Of a DNA stretch of 46,167 nucleotides, positions 39,302-46,167 are shown piece after piece; positions within the stretch are counted from its first letter, which is position 1, and each line of letters opens with the position of its first letter. The DNA comes from UBA1444 sp964601085. Its GTDB lineage: Bacteria; Bacillota; Negativicutes; UBA1444. The DNA is taken from contig CAZRLN010000018.1 of assembly GCA_964601085.1 (NCBI GenBank), positions 1 to 46,167 on the forward strand, written 5' to 3'. A program made the translations under genes and the position numbers. The notes beneath the pieces were generated by a model. That model was given only the letters and a program-made list of their open reading frames with translations, was not told where the DNA came from and ran no database searches.

Positions 39302-40216
39302 ATGAAAATACTGGTTACCGGCGGCGCCGGGTTTATCGGCTCGCATATTGTGGATCAGCTGTTGGCGGCCGGCCATGAGGTCGTGGTTTTAGACGACCTT
39401 TCCACGGGAGCGCTGCAAAATGTCGCCGCCGCCGCAAAATTCATCAACATGGATATTCTGGACGGCAACCTTTTGAATGTTTTCGAACGCGAGCGGTTCG
39501 ACGGCGTCTGCCATTTGGCGGCGCAGACCATCGTGGGTTCATCGCTGGAGCATCCGGATGTCGATGCCCGGGTGAATGTGCTGGGGACGCTGCAGGTTCT
39601 GGAAGGCTGCCGGAACACCGGCGTCGACCGGATCATTTTCGCTTCCAGCGCCGCGGTTTACGGCGACACGGCGCTGTTACCGGTGCCGGAGGACGCGCCG
39701 AAACAACCGGCGTCATTTTACGGGCTGAGCAAGCTGACGGCCGAAAAATACATCCAGATGTATCATGAATTATACGGATTGCATTATGTGATCCTGCGTT
39801 ACGCCAATGTCTACGGCGAACGGCAGGGCGACCGCGGTGAAGGCGGCGTCGTGAGCATTTTTTCGCGCGCCGTGCGCCGGAACGAGGGGCTGCGGATTTT
39901 TGGCGACGGCGAACAGACCCGGGACTTTGTATATGTCGGCGATGTGGCGGCGGCGAATGTCCGGGCGCTCACGACGACGGCGACGGATCAGGTGCTGAAT
40001 GTCGGCACGCAGACCGAAACTTCGGTGAATCTTTTGACGGAATTATTGGCGGAGGTGTCCGGCGCCCAGGTTCCGGTTGCGTACGAGCCGGCCCGGCCCG
40101 GCGATATCCTGCGGTCCATGCTTCGCAATGCCGAAGTGCGGCGGCATCTGGGCTGGGAACCGGCGACCAGTCTCCGGGAAGGCCTGGCCCGGACCTATCG
40201 GTCCTTGCATTCCTGA
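39302..40216 (+). CDS. NAD-dependent sugar epimerase/dehydratase (GalE-like)
   Basis: 304 residues of the extended SDR family. GGAGFIGSHIVDQLL is the Rossmann start; the catalytic set is Ser in FASSAAVYGD and YGLSK. Late on, FGDGEQTRDFVYVGDVAAANV marks the nucleotide-sugar-binding half. UDP-glucose or UDP-GlcNAc 4-epimerase activity is likely but not proven. The ATG at 39302 is chosen because AAAGGGA (39288-39294) is well placed for it and too near for the ATG at 39296. Confidence 0.85.
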   Translation: MKILVTGGAGFIGSHIVDQLLAAGHEVVVLDDLSTGALQNVAAAAKFINMDILDGNLLNVFERERFDGVCHLAAQTIVGSSLEHPDVDARVNVLGTLQVLEGCRNTGVDRIIFASSAAVYGDTALLPVPEDAPKQPASFYGLSKLTAEKYIQMYHELYGLHYVILRYANVYGERQGDRGEGGVVSIFSRAVRRNEGLRIFGDGEQTRDFVYVGDVAAANVRALTTTATDQVLNVGTQTETSVNLLTELLAEVSGAQVPVAYEPARPGDILRSMLRNAEVRRHLGWEPATSLREGLARTYRSLHS

Positions 40217-40312
40217 AGGCGGAAGATCCCGGATCTTTTCGATTTCGACGGATGGTTTTGGGTTCTTTTCGAGTCATCATGACCCAAGAATATGTGGCGG
40301 GAGGATAATGGA

Positions 40313-41851
40313 TTGAGAAAATTCGGCGCGGAGTTTTGGGCCATATTGATAGTTACGGTGTTTATCATGTTTTTCCAGTTGGGCGGGTTTCCCCTGTTGG
40401 ATCCGGATGAGCCGGTTTATGCCCAGACTCCCCGGGAGATGCTGGCGGCGGGCGATTTGCTGTCGCCGCGGATTTATGGCGACTATTGGTATGACAAACC
40501 ACCGATGTATTACTGGCTGGTGGCCGGGGCGGCGAAGATTTTCGGCATGGGTGAGTTTGCGGCACGGTTTCCGTCCGCACTTTTGGCTGTCGCCGGGTCT
40601 GTGACCCTGTATTTTTCCGTGTCGCGGCTGATCTCGATCCGGGCGGGCGTGTTCAGCGCCCTGATCCTGTCGGCGAGCATGGAATACTTTTACCTGGGCA
40701 AAGCGGCGGTGACCGACATGACGCTGACCTTCTGCCTGATGGTATCGCTGTTGTCCTTCCTTGAAAAACGCTATTGGCGGTTTTATCTCTTCGCCGCTCT
40801 GGCGGTCGTGACCAAAGGCCCGATCGGCTTGTTTTTTACCGGTGCCATCGCTTTTTGCTATCTGCTCGTGATGAACCGTTGGCAGGAGCTACGGCGGATG
40901 TCGATTCCGACGGGGATTATCCTGTTCACCGCGGTGGCGGCGCCCTGGTATTTGTTCATGACCTGGTTCCATGGTTCGGCGTTCGTGGATACGTTTCTCG
41001 GCTTTCATAACGTGACCCGCTTTACGACGCCGGAGCATGCCGGCGCTTACTGGTACTACTATTTCCCGGTGTTGCTCGTCGGCTTTTTCCCCTGGACGCC
41101 GATCCTCGTGCAGTCACTGTGGGCGGCGCTGACGACGAACCGCAAGGACCGGCCGCTGCTGATCTTCTTTCTGATCTGGGCGGCGGTGGTGTTCGGGTTC
41201 TTTTCCGTTTCCGCCACGAAACTGGTTTCCTACATTTTGCCGATGTATCCGGCGCTGGCCGTCATTGCCGGTTGGTATCTGGACCAGGCGCTGGAATACG
41301 GGCGCGACAAGCCCCGGTTCAGCTGGATCGTCGGACTGGTCATCCAGGGAGCGCTTCTGATCGGCGGAATGTTCAAGGTTCTCGATACGATGCCGCATCT
41401 GGAAGCGGGAGTGCTGGGCTTTTCCGGCGTCATTCTGGTCATGACCGTCGCTTCGGTCTTTCTCATTTGGCGGCGGAACATCACGGCCGCGTTCGGTGTC
41501 CATGTCGTGGCTATGATGCTGTTTGCCGCTGTGGCGACATCCCTGGTCATGCCGGCGCTGGTTCCTTCCCTATCCTGTCGGGAGATCGCGGCCGAGTTTC
41601 ACAAGCACTATGACGGAACCTCCACAATGCATGTGCAGAAGTTCCTGCAGCCGGGCATGGCTTTCTACGCCGGCGTATTCGGGCCGGAGTTCAAGACGGA
41701 CAACCAGCTGGCCGCCTTATTGGCGCGCGGCGAGACCGGTTATGTCGTGGCCCAGCGAAAAATGGCCGAAAAAATACCGCTCAGCGAGCGGCAAAAATTG
41801 GTCGAATTGGCTGCGGCGGCAGATAAGGTGATTTACCGGATCCGGCAATAA
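40313..41851 (+). CDS. ArnT-like glycosyltransferase (GT39/GT83 family)
   Basis: 512 residues, membrane protein of 10-12 helices. The first outer loop has PLLDPDEPVYAQTPREMLA and YDKPPMYYW, the conserved acidic and Lys/Pro motifs of ArnT and protein-mannosyltransferase-like enzymes. These move a sugar from an undecaprenyl-phosphate carrier to lipid A or other acceptors on the outer face. The TTG at 40313 is used since GGGAGGA lies 7 bases upstream; an ATG at 40292 is in frame but lies before that site. The short space before it holds only a weak hairpin (40222-40239). Confidence 0.86.
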   Translation: MRKFGAEFWAILIVTVFIMFFQLGGFPLLDPDEPVYAQTPREMLAAGDLLSPRIYGDYWYDKPPMYYWLVAGAAKIFGMGEFAARFPSALLAVAGSVTLYFSVSRLISIRAGVFSALILSASMEYFYLGKAAVTDMTLTFCLMVSLLSFLEKRYWRFYLFAALAVVTKGPIGLFFTGAIAFCYLLVMNRWQELRRMSIPTGIILFTAVAAPWYLFMTWFHGSAFVDTFLGFHNVTRFTTPEHAGAYWYYYFPVLLVGFFPWTPILVQSLWAALTTNRKDRPLLIFFLIWAAVVFGFFSVSATKLVSYILPMYPALAVIAGWYLDQALEYGRDKPRFSWIVGLVIQGALLIGGMFKVLDTMPHLEAGVLGFSGVILVMTVASVFLIWRRNITAAFGVHVVAMMLFAAVATSLVMPALVPSLSCREIAAEFHKHYDGTSTMHVQKFLQPGMAFYAGVFGPEFKTDNQLAALLARGETGYVVAQRKMAEKIPLSERQKLVELAAAADKVIYRIRQ

Positions 41852-41861
41852 CGCGTCCCGA

Positions 41862-42227
41862 TCAGGACAGCAGCGTTTCCGGGTCGGTTTCCGGATCGTC
41901 CGTTGACGGGGTCGGATAAAAGAACTGGATGAATTCCGGTTTGAACGTGTCGCGGGACAGGGCCTGCAACAGGGAGTCGGTGACGGCGGATTCGAATTGC
42001 ACCAATTCGTTCAGATCGATGGAAGCGTCCTCGACAATGACGATCAGGTAGGGGCGGGCTTCCGGGGCGTCGGCGGGAACTTCGTCCCGATCCAGGGGCA
42101 GTCCGGGAATGATCCGCACGGTGGCGATGTATTCGCCCGCCGCGCCGTTGATCACGCCGCGGTAGATATTGAACCACAGTGTTTTGGCGACTTTGAGAGT
42201 ATACGAGCCGGCTGTTGTTTCAAACAT
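41862..42227 (-). CDS. Unknown 121-residue protein
   Basis: A convincing minus-strand gene: AAGAGG lies 7 bases before the ATG and a good promoter lies upstream. The protein has no signal peptide or helix of membrane type. It starts MFETTAGSYTLKVAKTLWFNIYRG, has RPYLIVIVEDASIDLNELVQFE in the middle, and ends in an acidic, Pro/Thr-rich tail (PTPSTDDPETDPE). It looks like a small alpha/beta cytoplasmic protein. I do not recognise a family. It converges on the ArnT-like gene with only 10 bases between the two stops. Confidence 0.72.
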   Translation of the reverse strand: MFETTAGSYTLKVAKTLWFNIYRGVINGAAGEYIATVRIIPGLPLDRDEVPADAPEARPYLIVIVEDASIDLNELVQFESAVTDSLLQALSRDTFKPEFIQFFYPTPSTDDPETDPETLLS

Positions 42228-42260
42228 GACATGACCTCTTTCTGTTAAGATTACTTCGAT

Positions 42261-42289
42261 ATTATAGCACAGCCAGCGATCCGAGTGAA
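42261..42289 (-). promoter_or_regulatory. Promoter of the 121-residue gene
   Basis: On the minus strand TTCACT (42289-42284) and a perfect TATAAT (42266-42261) are 17 bases apart. The rest of the 289-base space up to the TRAP receptor gene is AT-rich; no sure plus-strand promoter or known RNA motif was found in it. Confidence 0.6.
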
Positions 42290-42516
42290 ATCAGACCAGT
42301 GATTAAGACCTATCCGCTCACAGACAAAAACTATTGTGCAAACACACGAGATTAAAATATACAAAATACAATAACGGAAATTTGCGAAACTTTGCAGGGG
42401 ATTGGAAATGTGTGTTGAATACTAATTACGTTATCAACGGTCAATAATAAAGGAGGCGGTTCTAACTTTTTTAAACGGGTCAGGAAAAAATATTAAAGAA
42501 GATCAGGAGGGTTCAC

Positions 42517-43494
42517 ATGAAAAAGACGTTTGCGCTTCTCGTAGTATGTATGCTGGTTGTCGGTTTGCTGGCCGGTTGCGGCGGCGGCGACAAAAAAGCA
42601 GCGGCCCCTGCGGCTCCTGCCAAAAAAGTTTTCGTTAATATCGCAACAGGCGGTACGGCTGGCGTGTATTACCCGCTGGGCGGCGCCATGGCTGAAATCT
42701 TCAACAAGAACATTCCCGGTATGAATGCCAGCGCCCAAAGCACCGGCGCATCCGTTGCCAATATCAACCTGATCAAAGACGGCAAAGTTGAGTTGGCGCT
42801 CGTGCAGAACGACATCGCCTATTATGCGGCCAATGGAACCGAAATGTTCAAGGACAAGAAAGTTCCCGGCATCCAGGGCGTTGCTTCCCTCTATAACGAG
42901 ACCATTCAGATCGTAACGATCGAAGGCAAAGGCATCAAAACGGTTGCGGATCTGAAAGGCAAGCGGGTTGCCGTCGGCGCACTTGGCAGCGGCACCGAGG
43001 CCAACGCCCGTCAGATCATGGAGATTTTTGGCATTACCTACAATGACATTAAACCGCAATACCTGTCCTTCGGCGAAGCCGCCAACGGCTTGAAAGACGG
43101 CAACATCGACGCTGCTTTCGTGACCGCCGGCGCCCCGACCGCTGCGATCCAGGATATCGCCGCCCAGCATAAACTCTCTCTGGTCGGCATTCCGGCCGAC
43201 AAAGCGGAAGCGTTGATCAAAAAGTATCCGTTCTATGCCAAACAGACTATTAAAGGGAAAACATATCCGACCGTTGCCGCTGACGTTCAGACCGTCGCCG
43301 TCAAGGCGATGCTGGTGACCAGCGAGAAAGTCGACGCCGATCTGGTCTACAAAATGACCAAAGCCATGTTCACCAATCTGGACCGGATCAAAGCTGCGCA
43401 CGCCCAGGGCGCCAATGTTCAGAAAACCACCGCTCTGGAAGGAATGGGAATTAAATTGCATGCCGGCGCCGATAAGTTCTTCAAGGAAAAATAA
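42517..43494 (+). CDS. TAXI-type TRAP transporter solute receptor (lipoprotein)
   Basis: 325 residues. A lipoprotein signal ends in LLAGC (C21), followed by a Gly/Lys/Ala/Pro linker. The mature part has the TAXI pattern, IATGGTAGVYYPLGGAMAEIF, then STGASVANINLIKDGKVELALVQND and KRVAVGALGSGTEANARQI. It binds a solute, often glutamate or another organic acid, outside the membrane and hands it to the fused permease at 44123. AGGAGGG precedes the ATG. A strong hairpin follows the gene and may raise its level over the permease. Confidence 0.92.
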   Translation: MKKTFALLVVCMLVVGLLAGCGGGDKKAAAPAAPAKKVFVNIATGGTAGVYYPLGGAMAEIFNKNIPGMNASAQSTGASVANINLIKDGKVELALVQNDIAYYAANGTEMFKDKKVPGIQGVASLYNETIQIVTIEGKGIKTVADLKGKRVAVGALGSGTEANARQIMEIFGITYNDIKPQYLSFGEAANGLKDGNIDAAFVTAGAPTAAIQDIAAQHKLSLVGIPADKAEALIKKYPFYAKQTIKGKTYPTVAADVQTVAVKAMLVTSEKVDADLVYKMTKAMFTNLDRIKAAHAQGANVQKTTALEGMGIKLHAGADKFFKEK

Positions 43495-43523
43495 ATCGTT
43501 TGCCAAACAACCAGTTGGATTCG

Positions 43524-43557
43524 AAATGCGCCGGGAACCGCAGGGTTCCCGGCATTT
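43524..43557 (+). terminator. Strong hairpin between TRAP receptor and downstream genes
   Basis: CCGGGAACC (43531-43539) and GGTTCCCGG (43544-43552) form a stem extended by AAATG/CATTT across a 2-base bulge, with TTTT after it. It is probably a partial terminator or mRNA-stabilising hairpin giving more receptor than permease. Confidence 0.7.
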
Positions 43558-43573
43558 TGCGGGTGAATGACTA

Positions 43574-44035
43574 TTGCGCGTAAGTATGGCGATTTTGGTT
43601 TCCCTGACAATGATTTTGATATTTTCGTCCGGTTGCCGCAAGTCAAATGACTTGGTGGTGTCGTCGCCGGGGTTGCCCGACCGGAAGATTGAACTGCGGC
43701 AGACCGGAACTTTTTCTTTGCACTATACGCATTCCGTGGAAAAAACACCGGTCATCGAAGTGTTTCAAATTCAGGAAAACGGGACTTTTTTATTGACGTC
43801 GACGAAGTACAAATCGTATGGAGTGGGGTTGCCGTCATTGCCCCAGGAAGGGCGATTGACTGTTGCCGACGGGTGGCTGACGCTGGACGGATTGCGGCGG
43901 GAATACCGGGAGATTCGCTTGCGTGTCGGACCGGAGGCTCGACTGTCCCTGGAAGTTGGTTCAGAAAAAATTCCGTTGTATGAATGGTATCCGCCGGGGT
44001 CATTAGTGATTATTCGGCAGGAACTTTTAAAATAG
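43574..44035 (+). CDS. DUF1850 protein of TAXI-TRAP systems
   Basis: 153 residues. DUF1850 proteins are usually coded between a TAXI receptor and the fused permease, as here. Seen are the FSLHYTHSVEKTPVIEVFQI segment, the mark of the family, and YKSYGVGLPS. The N terminus has a hydrophobic stretch ending FSSGC (C21), so it may be a lipoprotein. Function is unknown; an accessory role in transport is inferred. The TTG at 43574 lacks a clear ribosome site; ATG 43586 is possible but would shorten the signal. Confidence 0.82.
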   Translation: MRVSMAILVSLTMILIFSSGCRKSNDLVVSSPGLPDRKIELRQTGTFSLHYTHSVEKTPVIEVFQIQENGTFLLTSTKYKSYGVGLPSLPQEGRLTVADGWLTLDGLRREYREIRLRVGPEARLSLEVGSEKIPLYEWYPPGSLVIIRQELLK

Positions 44036-44122
44036 TGTAGAATTGTTTGACTATACAGAAGATGTATACAAAGGGCAAAACGAGGCGACAGCTTCGCGAG
44101 TGCAAATTAGGGAGGGAAATAC

Positions 44123-46096
44123 GTGGCGGAAAAACCTGAAGACCATGAACTAATGACCGAAGAGGAGATGCTGCAAAAGGCCAAAGTGGATGCGGAAGCG
44201 GTTCTGCGCAAGTACGATTCCGAATCCAATACCCGCACACTGACCGGATTTATGGCCAAGTTGGTCAGCGCCATCGCAATCACGTTTTCATTGTTTCAAC
44301 TGTACACGTCCATCTTCGGTGTACTGGATGCCCATCTGCAACGAGCGGTGCATCTGAGCTTCGGTATGGCACTTATTTTTTTACTGTACCCGACAAGAAA
44401 ATCCTGGTCAAAATCCAGCGTCCACCCATTTGATCTGCTGCTGTCGATTATCGGGGCGGCGATGCCGATGTATGTGGTCGTGTTTTATGGCGATCTGGTA
44501 CTGCGGTCCGGGCAGATCACACCGGCCGACATGGTGGTCGGCACGCTGGGCATCCTCATGGTGATCGAAGGCGCCCGCCGCGTCGTCGGCTGGCCGATCG
44601 TCATTGTTTCGATCATGTTTATGTGCTATGGGTTCGCCGGCCCCTATATGCCGGACATTCTGGCGCATCGTGGCTTGGATACGGGTGACGTGGTGTCGCA
44701 TCTATACTTCACTACGGAAGGTATCTTCGGGATTCCGCTCGGGGTGTCGTCCACGTTCATTTTCCTGTTTATTTTGTTTGGCTCGTATCTGGAAACGACG
44801 GGCCTGGGCAAGTTTTTCATCGATATTGCCAACGCCATCGCCGGTTGGGCGGCTGGCGGCCCGGCCAAGGTGGCGGTGCTGTCCAGCGGCCTGATGGGAA
44901 CGGTGTCAGGCAGTTCGGTGGGCAACGTCGTCGGCACCGGCAGCTTCACTATTCCCATGATGAAAAAAATGGGCTATTCCAAGGAATTCGCCGGCGCGGT
45001 GGAAGCAACCGCCTCCACCGGCGGCCAACTGATGCCGCCGATTATGGGCGCCGCGGCATTCCTGATGGCCGAATTCATGGGGGTGGCTTACATCGAGGTG
45101 GTTAAGGCCGCCGCGATTCCGGCTGTTCTTTATTTCACCGGCATCTGGATCGGCGTTCATCTGGAAGCAAAGAAAAATGGCCTGAAAGGCCTGCCTCGGG
45201 AAGAATTGCCCAAATTCAAAGAACTGCTGTTTGAACGGGGCCATCTGGCGTTACCGCTGCTCGGCATCGTGTATCTCCTGGTTGCCGGCTATTCGCCGAC
45301 CCGGGCGGCGTTGGCGGCGATCCTGTTGGCGATTGTCGCGTCGTTCCTCCGCAAGTCGACCCGCATGAAACCAATGGAAATCATTCATGGCCTGGAAAAC
45401 GGCGCAAAAGGCGTGTTGGGCGTGATGATCGCCTGCGCTTCGGCCGGCATCATCATCGGCATCGTGACCAAAACCGGCGTGGGACTGAAACTTGCCGGCG
45501 CATTGATCGATTTGGCCGGCGGCATGCTGTTGCCTGCCATGTTCTTCACCATGATCACATCGATCGTTCTGGGCATGGGCGTCCCGACGACGGCGAACTA
45601 TGTCATCACCTCGACCATTGCCGCGCCGGCGCTGATCCAGATGGGCGTGCCGCTGATGGCGGCCCATATGTTCGTGTTCTATTTCGGAATTATCGCCGAC
45701 GTGACCCCGCCAGTGGCTTTGGCCGCTTTCGCCGGCGCCGGCATCGCCGGCGGCAATCCGATGAAAACGGGGGTAACGGCATCCAAGCTGGCCGTTGCGG
45801 CGTTCGTCATTCCGTATATTTTTGTGCTGTCACCGGCGCTGTTGATGATCAATACCACTCCCGGCGAATTGGTGTGGGCGTTTGCGACCTCCGTGATCGG
45901 CATGGTCGGGTTGGGGGCCGCCATGATCGGTTATTTCCTGGCGCCGGCCAATCCGTTGATTCGACTGATGAGTTTTGTCGGCGGCATTACCTTGATTTAT
46001 CCCGGTCTGATGACCGATATTCTTGGCTTTGGTCTGTTGGGGGCCGTGGTGTTTTTGCAGCTGGCCAAAAGTAAACGGCTGAAAAGCGCCGCCTAA
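44123..46096 (+). CDS. TRAP transporter fused permease (DctQM type)
   Basis: 657 residues. A cytoplasmic N-terminal stretch (EEMLQKAKVDAEAVLRKYDS) precedes the small-permease helices, then the large DctM-like part: GSSVGNVVGTGSFTIPMMKKMG, EATASTGGQLMPPIMGAAAF and MGVPTTANYVITS. It uses a sodium or proton gradient to take up the solute carried by the TAXI receptor. The GTG at 44123 has GGGAGGGAA 4-5 bases upstream. An 87-base space before it holds a short inverted repeat (TATAC-N7-GTATA, 44052-44068) of unknown role. Confidence 0.93.
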   Translation: MAEKPEDHELMTEEEMLQKAKVDAEAVLRKYDSESNTRTLTGFMAKLVSAIAITFSLFQLYTSIFGVLDAHLQRAVHLSFGMALIFLLYPTRKSWSKSSVHPFDLLLSIIGAAMPMYVVVFYGDLVLRSGQITPADMVVGTLGILMVIEGARRVVGWPIVIVSIMFMCYGFAGPYMPDILAHRGLDTGDVVSHLYFTTEGIFGIPLGVSSTFIFLFILFGSYLETTGLGKFFIDIANAIAGWAAGGPAKVAVLSSGLMGTVSGSSVGNVVGTGSFTIPMMKKMGYSKEFAGAVEATASTGGQLMPPIMGAAAFLMAEFMGVAYIEVVKAAAIPAVLYFTGIWIGVHLEAKKNGLKGLPREELPKFKELLFERGHLALPLLGIVYLLVAGYSPTRAALAAILLAIVASFLRKSTRMKPMEIIHGLENGAKGVLGVMIACASAGIIIGIVTKTGVGLKLAGALIDLAGGMLLPAMFFTMITSIVLGMGVPTTANYVITSTIAAPALIQMGVPLMAAHMFVFYFGIIADVTPPVALAAFAGAGIAGGNPMKTGVTASKLAVAAFVIPYIFVLSPALLMINTTPGELVWAFATSVIGMVGLGAAMIGYFLAPANPLIRLMSFVGGITLIYPGLMTDILGFGLLGAVVFLQLAKSKRLKSAA

Positions 46097-46107
46097 TTGG
46101 ATATAAT
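46079..46107 (+). promoter_or_regulatory. Possible promoter of the last, partial gene
   Basis: A perfect TATAAT (46102-46107) lies 17 bases after CTGAAA (46079-46084). The -35 is weak and lies within the permease gene end. Confidence 0.42.
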
Positions 46108-46135
46108 ATACTAATTTTTGACTGGAGGGGATACC

Positions 46136-46167
46136 TTGGCAGTAATCATCAACCGAAAATTCTGCAA
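46136..46167 (+). CDS. Start of a further gene, cut by the window end (possibly ferredoxin-like)
   Basis: TTG at 46136 follows GGAGGGG by 6 bases. Ten codons are visible, reading MAVIINRKFC. This is like the start of small 4Fe-4S ferredoxin subunits of 2-oxoacid oxidoreductases, where a Cys cluster begins at about residue 10. The match is short and only suggestive. Confidence 0.45.
   Translation, partial: MAVIINRKFC

Noticed and set aside
40222..40239. Hairpin AAGATC-CCG-GATCTT before the ArnT-like gene
   Set aside because: Short stem and only a few T; too weak to call a terminator.
1..46167. tRNA, rRNA, CRISPR arrays, insertion sequences
   Set aside because: No cloverleaf ends, rRNA blocks, regular spacer repeats or transposase motifs were found by reading either strand. 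A short or diverged element could be missed.

Overview
The window reads as chromosomal DNA of a GC-rich, outer-membrane-bearing Firmicute, most likely a Negativicute of the Sporomusa type. This is inferred from the gene set, not from a database match. The Firmicute signs are strong AGGAGG-type ribosome sites, frequent TTG and GTG starts, an RNase HIII, an AroH-type chorismate mutase and c-di-AMP and Mn riboswitches. The diderm signs are an RND efflux pump, a TRAP transporter and a lipid-modification-like gene group. No rRNA, tRNA, CRISPR array or insertion sequence was seen. A 100-base run of N at 36424-36523 is an assembly gap inside queC.

Layout, left part (1-8000). A thioredoxin gene has its own promoter and terminator. 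A tightly packed six-gene operon follows: OmpR-type regulator, histidine kinase, two radical SAM proteins of the NirJ1/NirJ2 type, chorismate mutase AroH and a polyprenyl-phosphate glycosyltransferase. A c-di-AMP (ydaO/yuaA) riboswitch then sits directly before an NlpC/P60 cell-wall hydrolase, followed by an HD-domain protein and a possible 42-residue membrane peptide on the minus strand.

Middle part (8000-26200) is a large type IV pilus locus: pilB, pilT, pilC, a major pilin with its own promoter and terminator, a second pilT, minor pilins in two sets, prepilin peptidase, comFB and pilMNO. Two things interrupt it. One is a two-gene module (an unknown 202-residue protein and a P4-type primase-helicase) with its own promoter and iteron-like repeats at its 3' end. 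The other is a minus-strand TerC-family gene behind a yybP-ykoY Mn riboswitch. The first PilX-like gene has an AT-richer C-terminal half, and what looks like the 3' end of an older version lies just downstream of its stop codon. No pilP or pilQ was seen.

Right part (26200-46167). aroC-aroK-aroB follow the pilus genes. A long close-packed run then carries an RND adaptor and pump, larB-larC (nickel-pincer cofactor), RNase HIII, queC-folE2 (queuosine/pterin), a YdjC/HpnK-type deacetylase, a UPF0104 membrane protein, a sugar epimerase and an ArnT-like glycosyltransferase. An orphan 121-residue gene lies on the minus strand. The window ends with a TAXI-type TRAP transporter (receptor, DUF1850 protein, fused permease) and the first codons of another gene.

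The main themes are surface assembly (pili, envelope glycolipids, cell-wall turnover) under likely second-messenger control, and a set of cofactor and aromatic-acid genes. Three c-di-nucleotide links are visible: the c-di-AMP riboswitch, a MshEN domain on PilB, and ComFB.
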